From NCBI RefSeq assembly GCF_900100535.1, contig NZ_FNDG01000027.1, positions 1 through 64,000 of the forward strand: a DNA stretch of 64,000 nt. The letters run 5' to 3'. A model generated the notes under the pieces. That model saw nothing but the letters and a program-made list of their open reading frames with translations. It was not told the DNA's origin and did not search any database. Origin of the DNA: Phytopseudomonas flavescens. GTDB taxonomy: Bacteria; Pseudomonadota; Gammaproteobacteria; Pseudomonadales; Pseudomonadaceae. Within the stretch, counting starts at the first letter, position 1. Each line of letters opens with the position of its first letter. Positions 42,762 through 51,561 of this stretch are shown one piece after another. A program made the position numbers and the translations under genes.

Positions 42762-43905
42762 TTACAGCATCCTCCAGAGACACCCACAAAGGCCCATCGA
42801 GAGGCACGAGAAGGAACCGGCGGTTGATTGTCCTCAGCGTCTCGGCAGGGTCGAGATCATCGAATGGTGCAGGGTGCAACCACTTGGCCACCACCTCGAT
42901 GAACAGGAGATTGAGCAGGGGCATGCTGATCAGCCCCGTCCAGATGCCATGAACGCGACGCTCACGACTACTCGGCAAACCAGCGAAGCCCGTGCGCCCT
43001 AGCAAGCCCTGTAATCCTTCGCGCCCCCGCGCCGGTTCAATACCCGGGCCGATGGCCGGGCGACCACCGGACTCCCAGCCTCCGCCCGATGCGATGTAAA
43101 CCGCGAACGGCGTCGATAGCAGGTACTCCAGTTGCAGACGCTGGAACCAGGGTGCCTGCACGGCCGGCAATGGCTGACCACCGGCGAGCGACAGCAGTTG
43201 CCCCCAGACCTGCGTCCCTGCGGCCCAACAGCAGTCATCCAGGGTCGATTGCACCTCAAGGTAAGTCGTCACCGGCGCCTGGTTTTCCAAACGCTGCGCA
43301 ATAACGGCCACGCGTTGCTCGACGAACGCCGAATAGGCCAAGGAACGCTCGCCTTGCCGGAAAATCTCACCCCAGAGTTGCAGGTGGCGGGATGAGTTGA
43401 CCAAGGGTGGTGTGGTATGGGCACCTGCATCGTTGCTCGACACATCGCTCAGCAGCACCGGGATCCCGGCGCTGCGCATGAGTTCGAAGAACGCAGTACG
43501 GGCATCGCCGGCCGGTAACATATAGTCGCTCGCGACCAGTAGGTCGGGGGCGATGCTGATGATCCCCTCGGTGCTGATCGAGGCTGGCGTCTGCTTACCG
43601 ACCTCGGTGATCGTTCGCCTACCGTCGAAACGCGCAATCAGGTCGGGGCTATCGAGACGGTCGATAGCCGCCCAGCCGACCAACAGTTGCGCCGGATCGG
43701 GATGGAACAGGGCCATACTGAGGATATCGCGCGCCTCCAACAGGACGATGCGCTTGGGCACGCCCAACAGTTCGACCTGGCGCCCCGCCAGATCGGTGAT
43801 CCGGTAGGTGGACTGCCCCATGACGCCTGCGGGCAGGAAGCCACACAACCCACCCAAGAGCAAACCACTGCAGAATTGACGGCGATCAATCACGTTGATG
43901 CTCAC
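42754..43905 (-). CDS. Iron-siderophore periplasmic binding protein with Tat-type signal
   Basis: The protein has about 383 residues from a GTG that overlaps the TonB-receptor TGA (GTGA). The N-terminus VIDRRQFCSGLLLGGLCGFLPAG is a twin-arginine-like signal. The mature protein is a class III (FhuD/BtuF-type) binding protein: YRITDLAGRQVELLGVPKRIVLLEARDI, the opening strands of the family, and a long C-terminal lobe. It should carry a ferric siderophore across the periplasm. No ABC permease or ATPase gene is nearby, so an importer elsewhere must be used. An in-frame ATG 17 codons upstream is less likely. Confidence 0.85.
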   Translation of the reverse strand: MSINVIDRRQFCSGLLLGGLCGFLPAGVMGQSTYRITDLAGRQVELLGVPKRIVLLEARDILSMALFHPDPAQLLVGWAAIDRLDSPDLIARFDGRRTITEVGKQTPASISTEGIISIAPDLLVASDYMLPAGDARTAFFELMRSAGIPVLLSDVSSNDAGAHTTPPLVNSSRHLQLWGEIFRQGERSLAYSAFVEQRVAVIAQRLENQAPVTTYLEVQSTLDDCCWAAGTQVWGQLLSLAGGQPLPAVQAPWFQRLQLEYLLSTPFAVYIASGGGWESGGRPAIGPGIEPARGREGLQGLLGRTGFAGLPSSRERRVHGIWTGLISMPLLNLLFIEVVAKWLHPAPFDDLDPAETLRTINRRFLLVPLDGPLWVSLEDAVND

Positions 43906-46049
43906 CAGCGATAGCGCAGGCCCGCAATGACCTGACGGCCATTGCCGTACTGGCAATAGAAGTTCGAGCTGCAGCTGGAGTAGTAGGTCTTGTCCAGCGC
44001 ATTGTTCAGGTTTACGTGGCCTTCCAGCGCCGGCAGTTGCAAAAGACTCTTGCCAAAGTCGTAGCGCACCCCAAGGTCAAGCAGGGTATAGCCGCTGGCC
44101 TTGATCTCGTTGGCATTGTCGGCGTAGCTCGATCCGACCGTGCGCACGCCCGTCCCCAACGCCAGGCCATCAAGCAGGCCGCGGTTGAAGTGGTAGTTGA
44201 CCCAGGTCGAAGCGAAGTAACGGGGAACGGCCTGGGGTCGATTGCCTTCGTTGGCGGTCATGGCTGCATCGACCACCGCAACGTCCAGCACCGTCAACGC
44301 CGTGATCAGCTCAATGTTCGAGGTCAGGTCTCCACGCGCCTCCAGTTCGATGCCACGGGAGCGAATGCGGCCCTCCTGGGTATTGAAGCCGACCTGATCG
44401 GGCACAAGCGCATCGCGCTGCTCGATATCGAACAGCGACAGGGTGTAGAGCATCTGTTCGCCTGGCGGCTGATACTTGACTCCGACCTCATACTGACGGG
44501 CCTTGCTGGGCAAGAACGGCGAGCCGTTGGTATCGACTCCGACATTGGGCTCGAACGAAGTCGAGTAGCTGACGTAGGGGGAGATGCCGCTGGCGAAGGC
44601 GTAAAGCAGGCCAGTGCGGTAACTGCTCGCCTCGCTCGACTGATTGCTCTGCGTCTGGGTCAGGCGATTTTCCGTATCCTGCTTGGTCCAGTCGTAGCGG
44701 ACGCCCAGCAGGGCACGAAAACCGCCGAAGCTCATCTGATCCTGCAGGTAGAGGCCAGTCTGGCGAAGGGTCTGCTGACTATCGATCAGGGTAGTCAACG
44801 ATCCAATCGCTACACCGTACTGCGGATTGTTCAGATCCAGAGAGGGCGCCAGTGCCCAGTTGTACTGCCAGTAGCTATCGACATCCTGATAGTCGATACC
44901 CAATAGCAGCCGGTGGTCGACGGCGGCGGTGGCAAAGTCGAATTGGGCCTGATTGTCCAGCGAAAGACCGTGAACCTCCTCGATCGACTGCAGCGCCTGG
45001 CGCGCGATAACGCCGCTGCTGCTCAAGGGCGCGAGCATCTGCAACGACTGAAAATCGACATCGACGGACGAATAACGGGCACGCGAGCGCAGTGTCAGCA
45101 TGTCACTGGTGCGGTGCTCGAACTGATAGCCAATGCCCTGCTGTTCCCGCGAGAAGGCGTCGTAGTCTGGATCGCCGATGTTCAGGCTGCGCCCCAAAGC
45201 ATCTCGATATACCGAAGGTGCCAGGAAGGTGGGGTACACCGAGTTGAAGTACCCGCCCTCCGGATCTTTCTGATAATAGCCAGACAGGGTCAGGTAGGTA
45301 TCAGCATCCGGCTGCCAGGTGATCGAGGGAGCCACGGCGTAGCGTTCCTCCTCGACATTGTCGTAGCGCGAGTCGGCATGTCGGCCTATGACGCTCACCC
45401 CATATTGCAGCGAACGGCTTTCGTTGAATGCACCTCTTGAGCTGATACCCATTTGCTCGCGCCCATCGGAGCCCATCTCCAGCAAGACCTCATGGGCGGC
45501 TACGGCGGATGGCTGGCGGCTCACCTGATTGACTAGGCCTCCGGGGCTAACCTGACCATAGAGCAATGCCGAAGGCCCCTTGAGCACATCGACATGATCG
45601 AGCAGATAAGGGTCGATGGCTGACTGGGCGAACGCTTGGCCACGCGGCAATTTCAAGCCGTCGAGAAAGCTCACGTAGTTGGTAGCCGTGCCGAATGCGC
45701 CAAACCCTCGTAGAAACACCGAGTCATAACGCCTGTTCGTATCACGATCGGATAGCACCCCGGCAGTGTAACGCAGCGACTCGCCGACAGTTTGCGCCGC
45801 TTGGTCATCGAGCTGCTTGCGGGTAATGGTGGATACCGACTGAGCCGTCACGACCAAAGGCGTATCGGTTTTGCTCGCCGAAGAAGACACCAGCCTGACC
45901 ACCTCCTCGCTGCTGTCGGCAACTTGGCTGGCCTCCACGTTCACAGGCAGCAGCTCGATCCGGACTTCATCTGCCTGCCCCACTGCCGAGACGACGAGCC
46001 ACCCCGACGCCACCGCAACCATCGCTACTCCACGTACCTCGACTGCCAT
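43902..46049 (-). CDS. TonB-dependent siderophore receptor
   Basis: The 715-residue outer-membrane receptor has a signal peptide (MAVEVRGVAMVAVASGWLVVSAVGQA). The plug domain follows (residues about 45-190: TPLVVTAQSVSTITRKQLDDQAAQTVGESLRYTAGV, SFLDGLKLPRG, DVLKGPSALLYGQVSPGGLVNQVSRQP). A 22-strand barrel ends in the C-terminal aromatic residue (AGLRYRW), as needed for BAM assembly. It is of the ferrichrome/ferrioxamine/FhuA-FpvB-like class with a dedicated SIP and binding protein. The start has GGAGGG; a TTG 12 codons upstream is rejected. First gene of the operon, with a palindrome 50-75 nt upstream. Confidence 0.93.
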   Translation of the reverse strand: MAVEVRGVAMVAVASGWLVVSAVGQADEVRIELLPVNVEASQVADSSEEVVRLVSSSASKTDTPLVVTAQSVSTITRKQLDDQAAQTVGESLRYTAGVLSDRDTNRRYDSVFLRGFGAFGTATNYVSFLDGLKLPRGQAFAQSAIDPYLLDHVDVLKGPSALLYGQVSPGGLVNQVSRQPSAVAAHEVLLEMGSDGREQMGISSRGAFNESRSLQYGVSVIGRHADSRYDNVEEERYAVAPSITWQPDADTYLTLSGYYQKDPEGGYFNSVYPTFLAPSVYRDALGRSLNIGDPDYDAFSREQQGIGYQFEHRTSDMLTLRSRARYSSVDVDFQSLQMLAPLSSSGVIARQALQSIEEVHGLSLDNQAQFDFATAAVDHRLLLGIDYQDVDSYWQYNWALAPSLDLNNPQYGVAIGSLTTLIDSQQTLRQTGLYLQDQMSFGGFRALLGVRYDWTKQDTENRLTQTQSNQSSEASSYRTGLLYAFASGISPYVSYSTSFEPNVGVDTNGSPFLPSKARQYEVGVKYQPPGEQMLYTLSLFDIEQRDALVPDQVGFNTQEGRIRSRGIELEARGDLTSNIELITALTVLDVAVVDAAMTANEGNRPQAVPRYFASTWVNYHFNRGLLDGLALGTGVRTVGSSYADNANEIKASGYTLLDLGVRYDFGKSLLQLPALEGHVNLNNALDKTYYSSCSSNFYCQYGNGRQVIAGLRYRW

Positions 46050-46098
46050 ACGCCCTCCACAACCGCGAATGAAAAGAAGTCTCAATATCGATAATTAC

Positions 46099-46124
46099 AT
46101 AACTGGACATTACCGTCCAGTTAT
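46099..46124. promoter_or_regulatory. Palindromic operator between the siderophore receptor and tetR
   Basis: A perfect inverted repeat with 10-nt arms, ATAACTGGAC and GTCCAGTTAT, is separated by ATTACC. It sits in the 189-nt divergent gap, 50 nt before the receptor ATG. Its size and symmetry fit a TetR dimer. A good Fur box (three GATAAT-like hexamers) is not seen. Binding by the adjacent TetR protein is inferred. Confidence 0.65.
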
Positions 46125-46238
46125 AATCGAGAAACAAACGCATCTTCCCAAAAGGCCTGCAACCGGCCTGGGAATTTGCAACCCCATGAAGACTTGCCAG
46201 ACAATGCACGGCCTAGGAAAACGAGCTACCACTGCCAA

Positions 46239-46934
46239 ATGGAGAAACCACCTTCACCTCACGTCTCCCTAGCCACGGAGCGGATCACACCCCCATCGCC
46301 TGGTCGATCGCGTGGCGGCCGGCCGAGCCGGCAGGCTGTCGTACAGCTGGAACAACGGATTCTCGATGTCGCTGCGGAGCTGTTCGCCAAACAGGGATAT
46401 GCTGCGACGTCAATGGAGCAGGTTGCCGAAGCCTGCCAAGCCGGCAAAGACACCATCTACCGCCGATACCCCTCGAAAGGGGCATTGTTCGGTGCGGTGA
46501 TGGCTCATTTCAGAGCCCCCGTCCTCGACGAACTCGAGCGCTGCCTGAGCAACCCTGGCTCCGCCCAAGAGCAGTTGCGCCGATATGCACGCGCCCTGCT
46601 CGATATCAACTTGCGCCCACAACTGGTGGCGCTTAATCGCGTCGCGCTGGCGGAGGCCCTACCAGCCAAGGGCGTACAAATGCCAACCGGCGAGAATGAC
46701 CCGATACTGCAGCAACTGACGCAGCTCGTCGCACAGGCGCAAGCCAGCGGCGATCTGATCGAAGCGGATACAGCGTTCATTGCTGAACAACTGCTTTATG
46801 CCACCGCCATACGCCCCCTGGTGAGCACCATGCTCGGTCAGTCGGCATTTGCAGATATCACCTCGCAGCAGCGGTATTTCGATCAAGCCTGGCGCCTGTT
46901 CATGCGTGGTGCGGGCCAATCCTTCGAGGATTGA
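46239..46934 (+). CDS. TetR-family transcriptional regulator
   Basis: The 231-residue regulator has a Pro/Ser-rich lead (residues 1-27), then the TetR DNA-binding domain GGRPSRQAVVQLEQRILDVAAELFAKQGYAATSMEQVAEACQAGKDTIYRRYPSKGALF (about 25-85). A C-terminal ligand domain of the AcrR_C/TetR_C types follows (FRAPVLDELERCLSNPGSAQEQLRRYARALLDI). The ribosome site is weak, and a TTG further upstream is possible. It is divergent from the siderophore operon with a palindrome between them, so it very likely represses that operon and itself. The ligand could be the siderophore or its iron-free form. Confidence 0.9.
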   Translation: MEKPPSPHVSLATERITPPSPGRSRGGRPSRQAVVQLEQRILDVAAELFAKQGYAATSMEQVAEACQAGKDTIYRRYPSKGALFGAVMAHFRAPVLDELERCLSNPGSAQEQLRRYARALLDINLRPQLVALNRVALAEALPAKGVQMPTGENDPILQQLTQLVAQAQASGDLIEADTAFIAEQLLYATAIRPLVSTMLGQSAFADITSQQRYFDQAWRLFMRGAGQSFED

Positions 46935-47119
46935 TCAACTAGACCGATTACAGCCTTGGCACTGGATTTGGCGCCAGACAGAGATGCATGAGGCATGGCA
47001 GTTGCCGCTGGCCAGCTCGGCGCCCTCTCAGCGTGCAGCTCTGTGGCTCAAAGATCCCTTGTCCCAGAAAAACATCAATTACCGTCAACTCGTCGAACCC
47101 TGCAGCCCGCAAACTCGCC

Positions 47120-47154
47120 CCCTGCGCGCCCTGATCAGCCGGCATCTGCCTCTA
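47120..47154 (+). repeat. 35-bp second copy of the hybrid-kinase 3' end
   Basis: This segment matches 41,587-41,621 at 32 of 35 positions. In the kinase frame all three differences are third-position synonymous changes (GCG/GCC, CGC/CGG, CCG/CCT), so both encode ALRALISRHLPL; here the reading continues CAG and stops at TGA (47,158-47,160). It therefore looks like the end of a diverged kinase allele left on the far side of the siderophore module. Immediately upstream sequence shows no further clear kinase similarity. Confidence 0.75.
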
Positions 47155-47232
47155 CAGTGAACGCCAAGGGTCTTGCCAAGCGCGCCGTTTCTTGCGAAAA
47201 GGCAGGCCCTCGGCAACCAGCGGACAACCGAT

Positions 47233-47574
47233 ATGAGCGATGAACTGCGCGTGGAAGACCTGCAAGTAGGCGATGGCAAGGCAGTGGTCAAGGGCGCGCT
47301 GATCACCACCCACTACCGCGGCTGGCTGGAAGACGGCACCGAGTTCGACTCGTCTTACTCCCGCGGCAAGCCCTTCCAGTGCGTGATCGGCACCGGGCGA
47401 GTGATCAAGGGCTGGGATCAGGGGCTGATGGGCATGCAGGTCGGCGGCAAACGTCGCCTGTTGGTACCCGCGCACCTGGCCTACGGCGAGCGCTCGATGG
47501 GCGCGCATATCACGCCCAATTCGAACCTGCGCTTCGAAATCGAGCTGCTGGAAGTGCTGACGCGGGACGACTGA
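47233..47574 (+). CDS. FKBP-type peptidyl-prolyl cis-trans isomerase
   Basis: The 113-residue single-domain FKBP has no signal peptide, so it is cytoplasmic. Family motifs are THYRGWLEDGTEFDSSYSRGKPFQCVIGTGRVIKGWDQGLMGMQVGGKRRLLVPAHLAYGERS, covering the active-site Tyr, Asp, Phe, Val, Ile and Trp, and the final strand LRFEIELLEVL. It catalyses proline isomerisation during folding. The start MSDELRVEDL is chosen; a start 20 codons upstream lacks support. It converges on the polygalacturonase gene, and a GACGCGGG/CCCGCGTC hairpin (47,559-47,586) spans its stop. Confidence 0.93.
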   Translation: MSDELRVEDLQVGDGKAVVKGALITTHYRGWLEDGTEFDSSYSRGKPFQCVIGTGRVIKGWDQGLMGMQVGGKRRLLVPAHLAYGERSMGAHITPNSNLRFEIELLEVLTRDD

Positions 47575-47599
47575 GCCACCCGCGTCCGCGACTGGCCAT

Positions 47600-49425
47600 C
47601 TACTGCTTTGGCTGCGGCTCGACGCGTTCGAAGCTGAGCCCTTCGCTACCCTCGATGCTCCAGGGATCGCCCTGGCTACCGACGAAGCTGACGTCGCTGA
47701 AGCGCGAATTGCGCAGGCCGTCGATCTGCGCCCGGCCTTGCCCTTGAAGCGTACCTGCTCGAAGGCGACGTTCTCGTGGAAAGCGTCGTGGGCGCTGTCG
47801 CCCTTGACCTGAATTGCCGCACCGGCAGCATCTTCCACCGTCACGTTGGCCACGCGAATGTCGCGAAACTGGCCGGGAACGGTCGAACGCTGGTAATCGA
47901 GGATGGCGTTGGGGTCGTGGTAGTCGAGGGTCATGATCACCCCCTGCTTGACCGTATTGCGGACCGCCGAATCGCGAAAGGTGACGTTACGCGCACCGCC
48001 GCCCATGAAGTTGGTGCTCTTCATGCGCAGCCCGGTATCGGTGCCATCGGACACGTTGTCTTCGGCGAGGATGTTCTGGATCCAGCCGCCGGTGTGGCTA
48101 CCGGCGACCACCATGCCGTGCCCGCGACGGAAGTAGTTGTTGAAGATCCAGGCATCTTCCTGAGGCGGCTGCCTGGTCGCATCGGCGCCGGTGCCCGAGG
48201 CGAAGTTGACGCAGTCGTCGCCGGTGTCGAAGAAGTTGTTGAAGAGCATGGCGCCCTTGCTGTTGGCGAACTCGATGCCATCGCCATTGTTGGCGTCGTA
48301 GGTCTTGTGCACGGTGCCGGCCATCACCACGTTCTCGGTCTCCAGGTTCATGATCCCGTGGTAAGCCGGATTGAGTACGGTGAAGCCGCCGTAGAACAGG
48401 TTGCTGACATTGCGCAGGGTCATCAGTGACGAGCGCATCTGCCCGTAGGCGTCCTTGACGATGATCCCCCGCGCCACCGCCTTCTCGACCTGGTCCCTGG
48501 CCAGAATGCCGTCTTCCCCGTAGCGGGTATTGTCACTGGCGCGGTAGAACGGCAGCGCATTGCCCAGCTCATCACGGTTGTCATCGTTGCGCTTCCAGCC
48601 GTTGCCGTCGATGGTGCCCTTGCCGACGATGCGGATGTTCTCGAACGACTGATGCTGACGCGGATCGCGCGGCAGTGCGTTGATCAGCGACGCCGGCCGT
48701 ACCATGGTCGAATAGGGATACTGGATATAGCCCTCCAGCGGGTAATCCTCGCTGCGTTCCGAACCCAGCAAGGTCGCACCCTCGGCGATCTCCAGGGTCA
48801 TGTTGCTTTTCAGGTACAGCGCGCCGGTCTTGAACACGCCCGCCGGGATCAGCACCTTGCAGTTCAGGGAACAGGCATCGATGGTCTTCTGGATGGCCAG
48901 GGTATTGAGCGTCTTGCCGTCGCCCTTGGCGCCCTGATCCTCGACGTTGAAGACATCAGGCTGCGCCGTGGTGCGTTGCATCAGCACCGGGCTGTCACCG
49001 GACTCGCGCCCTTCGGCATCCACCGAGCGCACGGTGAAGCGATACTCGGTCTCGGGTTTCAGGCCAGCCACGGTGTAATTGTGGATGGAAATACGGTGAT
49101 GGAAGTTTTCCGTATCGGCCTCGTAGAACCGGTCGATATATGGCTTGGCTGGCGAATGCTGGTCATTGTTGGCGCTGGCGCCACCCAGGCGCTTGCCGTC
49201 CATATAGACGTGATAGTCGACGATACCGGCGGCGTTCTCCGGCTTCTCCCAGACCAGAATGATCTGCCTGTCGTCATAGGCCAGGGTCGGCACCTGAATC
49301 TTGCGTGGCGCTTCGAGTGCCAGAGCAGAAACACTGAACAGCAGCGCAAGAGGTACGACAACATATTTTTTTTGGCGTAGCGAACCTTGCGCCCCAGACG
49401 CAAGCGAGCTCTCGATGAGCGGCAT
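47600..49425 (-). pseudogene. pehX: GH28 exo-polygalacturonase (PehX-like), frameshifted near the 3' end
   Basis: A secreted pectin-degrading enzyme: signal peptide (VVVPLALLFSVSALA), fibronectin type III domain (residues about 40-150), then a right-handed beta-helix. All GH28 active-site motifs are present: NGDGIEF (about 380), DTGDDCVNF (about 403), GHGMVVAG (about 435) and RMKS (about 467). Near 47,727-47,732 the frame breaks; the natural C-terminus (QIDGLRNSRFSDVSFVGSQG...) continues in another frame to a TAG at 47,600-47,602. The read-through frame instead runs antisense over the FKBP gene to 47,152. One missing base, biological or a sequencing error, explains this. AAGGA precedes the ATG. 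Confidence 0.85.
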
Positions 49426-49617
49426 ATTCTTATCCTTGTTATGGCCAATCCATTGAATAAGCTGAATTTAATCAAATCTTCGGGAAGGTCTGATATTCAG
49501 CCAGACGAAATCATCACACCCCGTAGAAGTATGACAACCGACAAGATAGCCAAAATTTCTGTCACGTCCAGCCAGGACGTGAAATCACCCCCGGCCATAC
49601 TCGAGGCAGCGTGAGGC

Positions 49618-51105
49618 TCAGTCGCCCCCTGAGTCATCCAGAGGCAGACCGGCGGCTCGCTCGAGCAGCTCGGGAGGCAGGCTCTTGCTGGCTCGGGCAC
49701 CGAGCAGCTTGAGGTTCTCGGCGCGGCTTATCAGGTTGCCGCGACCGTCGACCAGCTTGTTGCGCGCCCCGGAGTACGCCTTGTCGAGCTGCTGCAGGCG
49801 CATGCCAACCTCATCCAGGTCCTGGATGAAAGCCACGAACTTGTCGTACAGCGCTCCGGCCCGCTCGGCGATTTCCCGGGCGTTCTGGCTTTGCCGCTCC
49901 TGACGCCAGAGGCTGTCAATGACCCGCAGGGTCGCCAGCAGCGTGGTCGGGCTGACGATCACGATGTGCTGATCGAAAGCCTCCTGAAACAAGCCCGGGT
50001 CTGCCTGAAGGGCTGCTGCGAACGCCGCCTCGATGGGCACGAAGAGCAACACGAAATCCAGGCTGTGCAGCCCGTCGAGGTGCTGGTAATCCTTGAGCGA
50101 CAGCCCCTTCAGATGGCTGCGCAGGGACAGCACGTGCTGCTTCAGGGCCAGTTGCCGGGTCGCTTCGTCGGTAGCCGACACGCACTGCTGATAGGCCGTG
50201 AGGCTGACCTTGGCATCGACCACCACCTGCTTCTCGCCCGGCAGCTGGATCAGCACGTCCGGCTGGAAGCGCTCGCCATCGGCACTCTTCAGGCTGACCT
50301 GGGTGTGATACTCGCGGCCCTTTTGCAGGCCGGCATGCTCCAGCACCCTCTCGAGCACCAGCTCACCCCAGTTGCCCTGGGTCTTCTGGCCCTTGAGAGC
50401 CTGGGTCAGGTTCATCGCCTCTTCGCTCAGGCGCTGGTTGAGCCCCTGCAGGCGCTCCAGTTCCTTGCCCAGGGAAAAGCGCTCGCGCGCCTCCTGCTGA
50501 TAACTCTCCTCGACCCGCTTCTCGAAGGACTGGATGCGTTCCTTGAGCGGATCGAGCAGTTGGCCGAGGCGCTGCTGGCTGGTTTCCGAGAAACGCTGCT
50601 CGCGCTCGTCGAAGATCTTGCCGGCCAGCTCGGCGAACTGGGCCCGCAAGGCATCGCGGGCGCCCTGCAGATCTTCGAGACGCTGCTGGTGGTTTTCCTG
50701 CTGTTCATTGAGCTCGGCAGCCAGGCCGGCCCGCTCGCTATCCAGGCGACGCAGCTCGACCTCCTGCTGATCACGCAGCGCCTGCCCGCCCTTGATCTGC
50801 TCGCGAGCCAGTTGCAGGTCGTTCTGCAGCAGATGGGTTTCCCGGCGCAGAGCGGCCAGCTCGGCCTGTTGGTCAGCCTTGATCTCAAGAATCTCGGCCA
50901 GTTCTTCGCGGCAACTGTCCAGTTGCGCACTCAGGCCTGCCTGGGCCAGTTGCGCGGCATTCATGCGCTCTTGCGCCAGGCCTGCCTGCAAACGCATCGC
51001 CTCGGCCTGCCGCGACAGGGCGACGGCACGCAGCAACAGGGGAACGGCACAGACCAGGGCGCCGACCAGAAAGGCCGGCAGCAGCGAAACGAGATCAGAG
51101 GGCAT
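49618..51105 (-). CDS. rmuC: DNA recombination protein RmuC
   Basis: The 495-residue protein has an N-terminal membrane anchor (LLPAFLVGALVCAVPLLLRAVAL), then a long coiled coil (residues about 35-225) and the RmuC nuclease-like domain (about 240-440) with QGNWGELVLERVLEHAGLQKGREY and the PD-(D/E)xK core QPDVLIQLPGEKQVVVDAKVSLTAY. RmuC limits recombination between inverted repeats and contributes to phage defence-like DNA handling in some species. It lies 57 nt downstream of a Sel1-repeat gene on the same strand. Confidence 0.94.
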   Translation of the reverse strand: MPSDLVSLLPAFLVGALVCAVPLLLRAVALSRQAEAMRLQAGLAQERMNAAQLAQAGLSAQLDSCREELAEILEIKADQQAELAALRRETHLLQNDLQLAREQIKGGQALRDQQEVELRRLDSERAGLAAELNEQQENHQQRLEDLQGARDALRAQFAELAGKIFDEREQRFSETSQQRLGQLLDPLKERIQSFEKRVEESYQQEARERFSLGKELERLQGLNQRLSEEAMNLTQALKGQKTQGNWGELVLERVLEHAGLQKGREYHTQVSLKSADGERFQPDVLIQLPGEKQVVVDAKVSLTAYQQCVSATDEATRQLALKQHVLSLRSHLKGLSLKDYQHLDGLHSLDFVLLFVPIEAAFAAALQADPGLFQEAFDQHIVIVSPTTLLATLRVIDSLWRQERQSQNAREIAERAGALYDKFVAFIQDLDEVGMRLQQLDKAYSGARNKLVDGRGNLISRAENLKLLGARASKSLPPELLERAAGLPLDDSGGD

Positions 51106-51162
51106 ACAGACATCCAGGCGAGACTGCCAGGCAGTATACCCGCGCGGGCGACTGTGCAGCGG

Positions 51163-51561
51163 CTACAGGCGCTGTAGCAGGTCCCGCGCTTCGTACTGCC
51201 CCTGCAGCGCCGCCAGCTCCAGCCAGTGGCGGGCCTGCTGCGGCTCCAGGGTGCGCGGTTGGCAGTACAGGCGGCCCAGCTCGAGCTGGGCGACGCCGTC
51301 ACCGGCACGCGCCGCCTGGCGCAGCAGTTCCACGCCAATACGACGGTCGCGGGTATTGTCGCAGTCGCGACAGAGCATTTGGCCAAGGCGGCTCTGCGCC
51401 TGCACCACGCCTTGCCGGGCAGGCTGCTTGAGCAGGCGACCGGCAATGCGTTTGACGCTGGGGGCATGCCCCAGGCGCGGGCTGTCCAACAGCCAGGCGG
51501 CAACGCGAACAGGTACCTGGGCACGGACGGGAAGCGTATCAAGCGGTAAAGCGCGGGGCAT
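51163..51561 (-). CDS. Small Sel1/TPR-like repeat protein
   Basis: The 132-residue protein contains two Sel1-like helical repeats (ARQGVVQAQSRLGQMLC... and AARAGDGVAQLELGRLYCQP...ARHWLELAALQGQYEAR), with conserved Ala, Leu and Gly spacing. The basic N-terminal 50 residues have no signal peptide. Two cysteines lie in LCRDCDN. Sel1 proteins usually act as interaction scaffolds. It is co-directional with and upstream of rmuC, probably co-transcribed. Confidence 0.75.
   Translation of the reverse strand: MPRALPLDTLPVRAQVPVRVAAWLLDSPRLGHAPSVKRIAGRLLKQPARQGVVQAQSRLGQMLCRDCDNTRDRRIGVELLRQAARAGDGVAQLELGRLYCQPRTLEPQQARHWLELAALQGQYEARDLLQRL

Noticed and set aside
46081..46130. Fur box upstream of the TonB receptor
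   Set aside because: Only one GATAAT-like hexamer is present (GATAATTAC); three in register are needed, so I did not call it.
47152..47599. C-terminal 150 residues of the long polygalacturonase reading frame
   Set aside because: They arise after the frameshift and run antisense over the FKBP gene; the natural end is at 47,600 in another frame.
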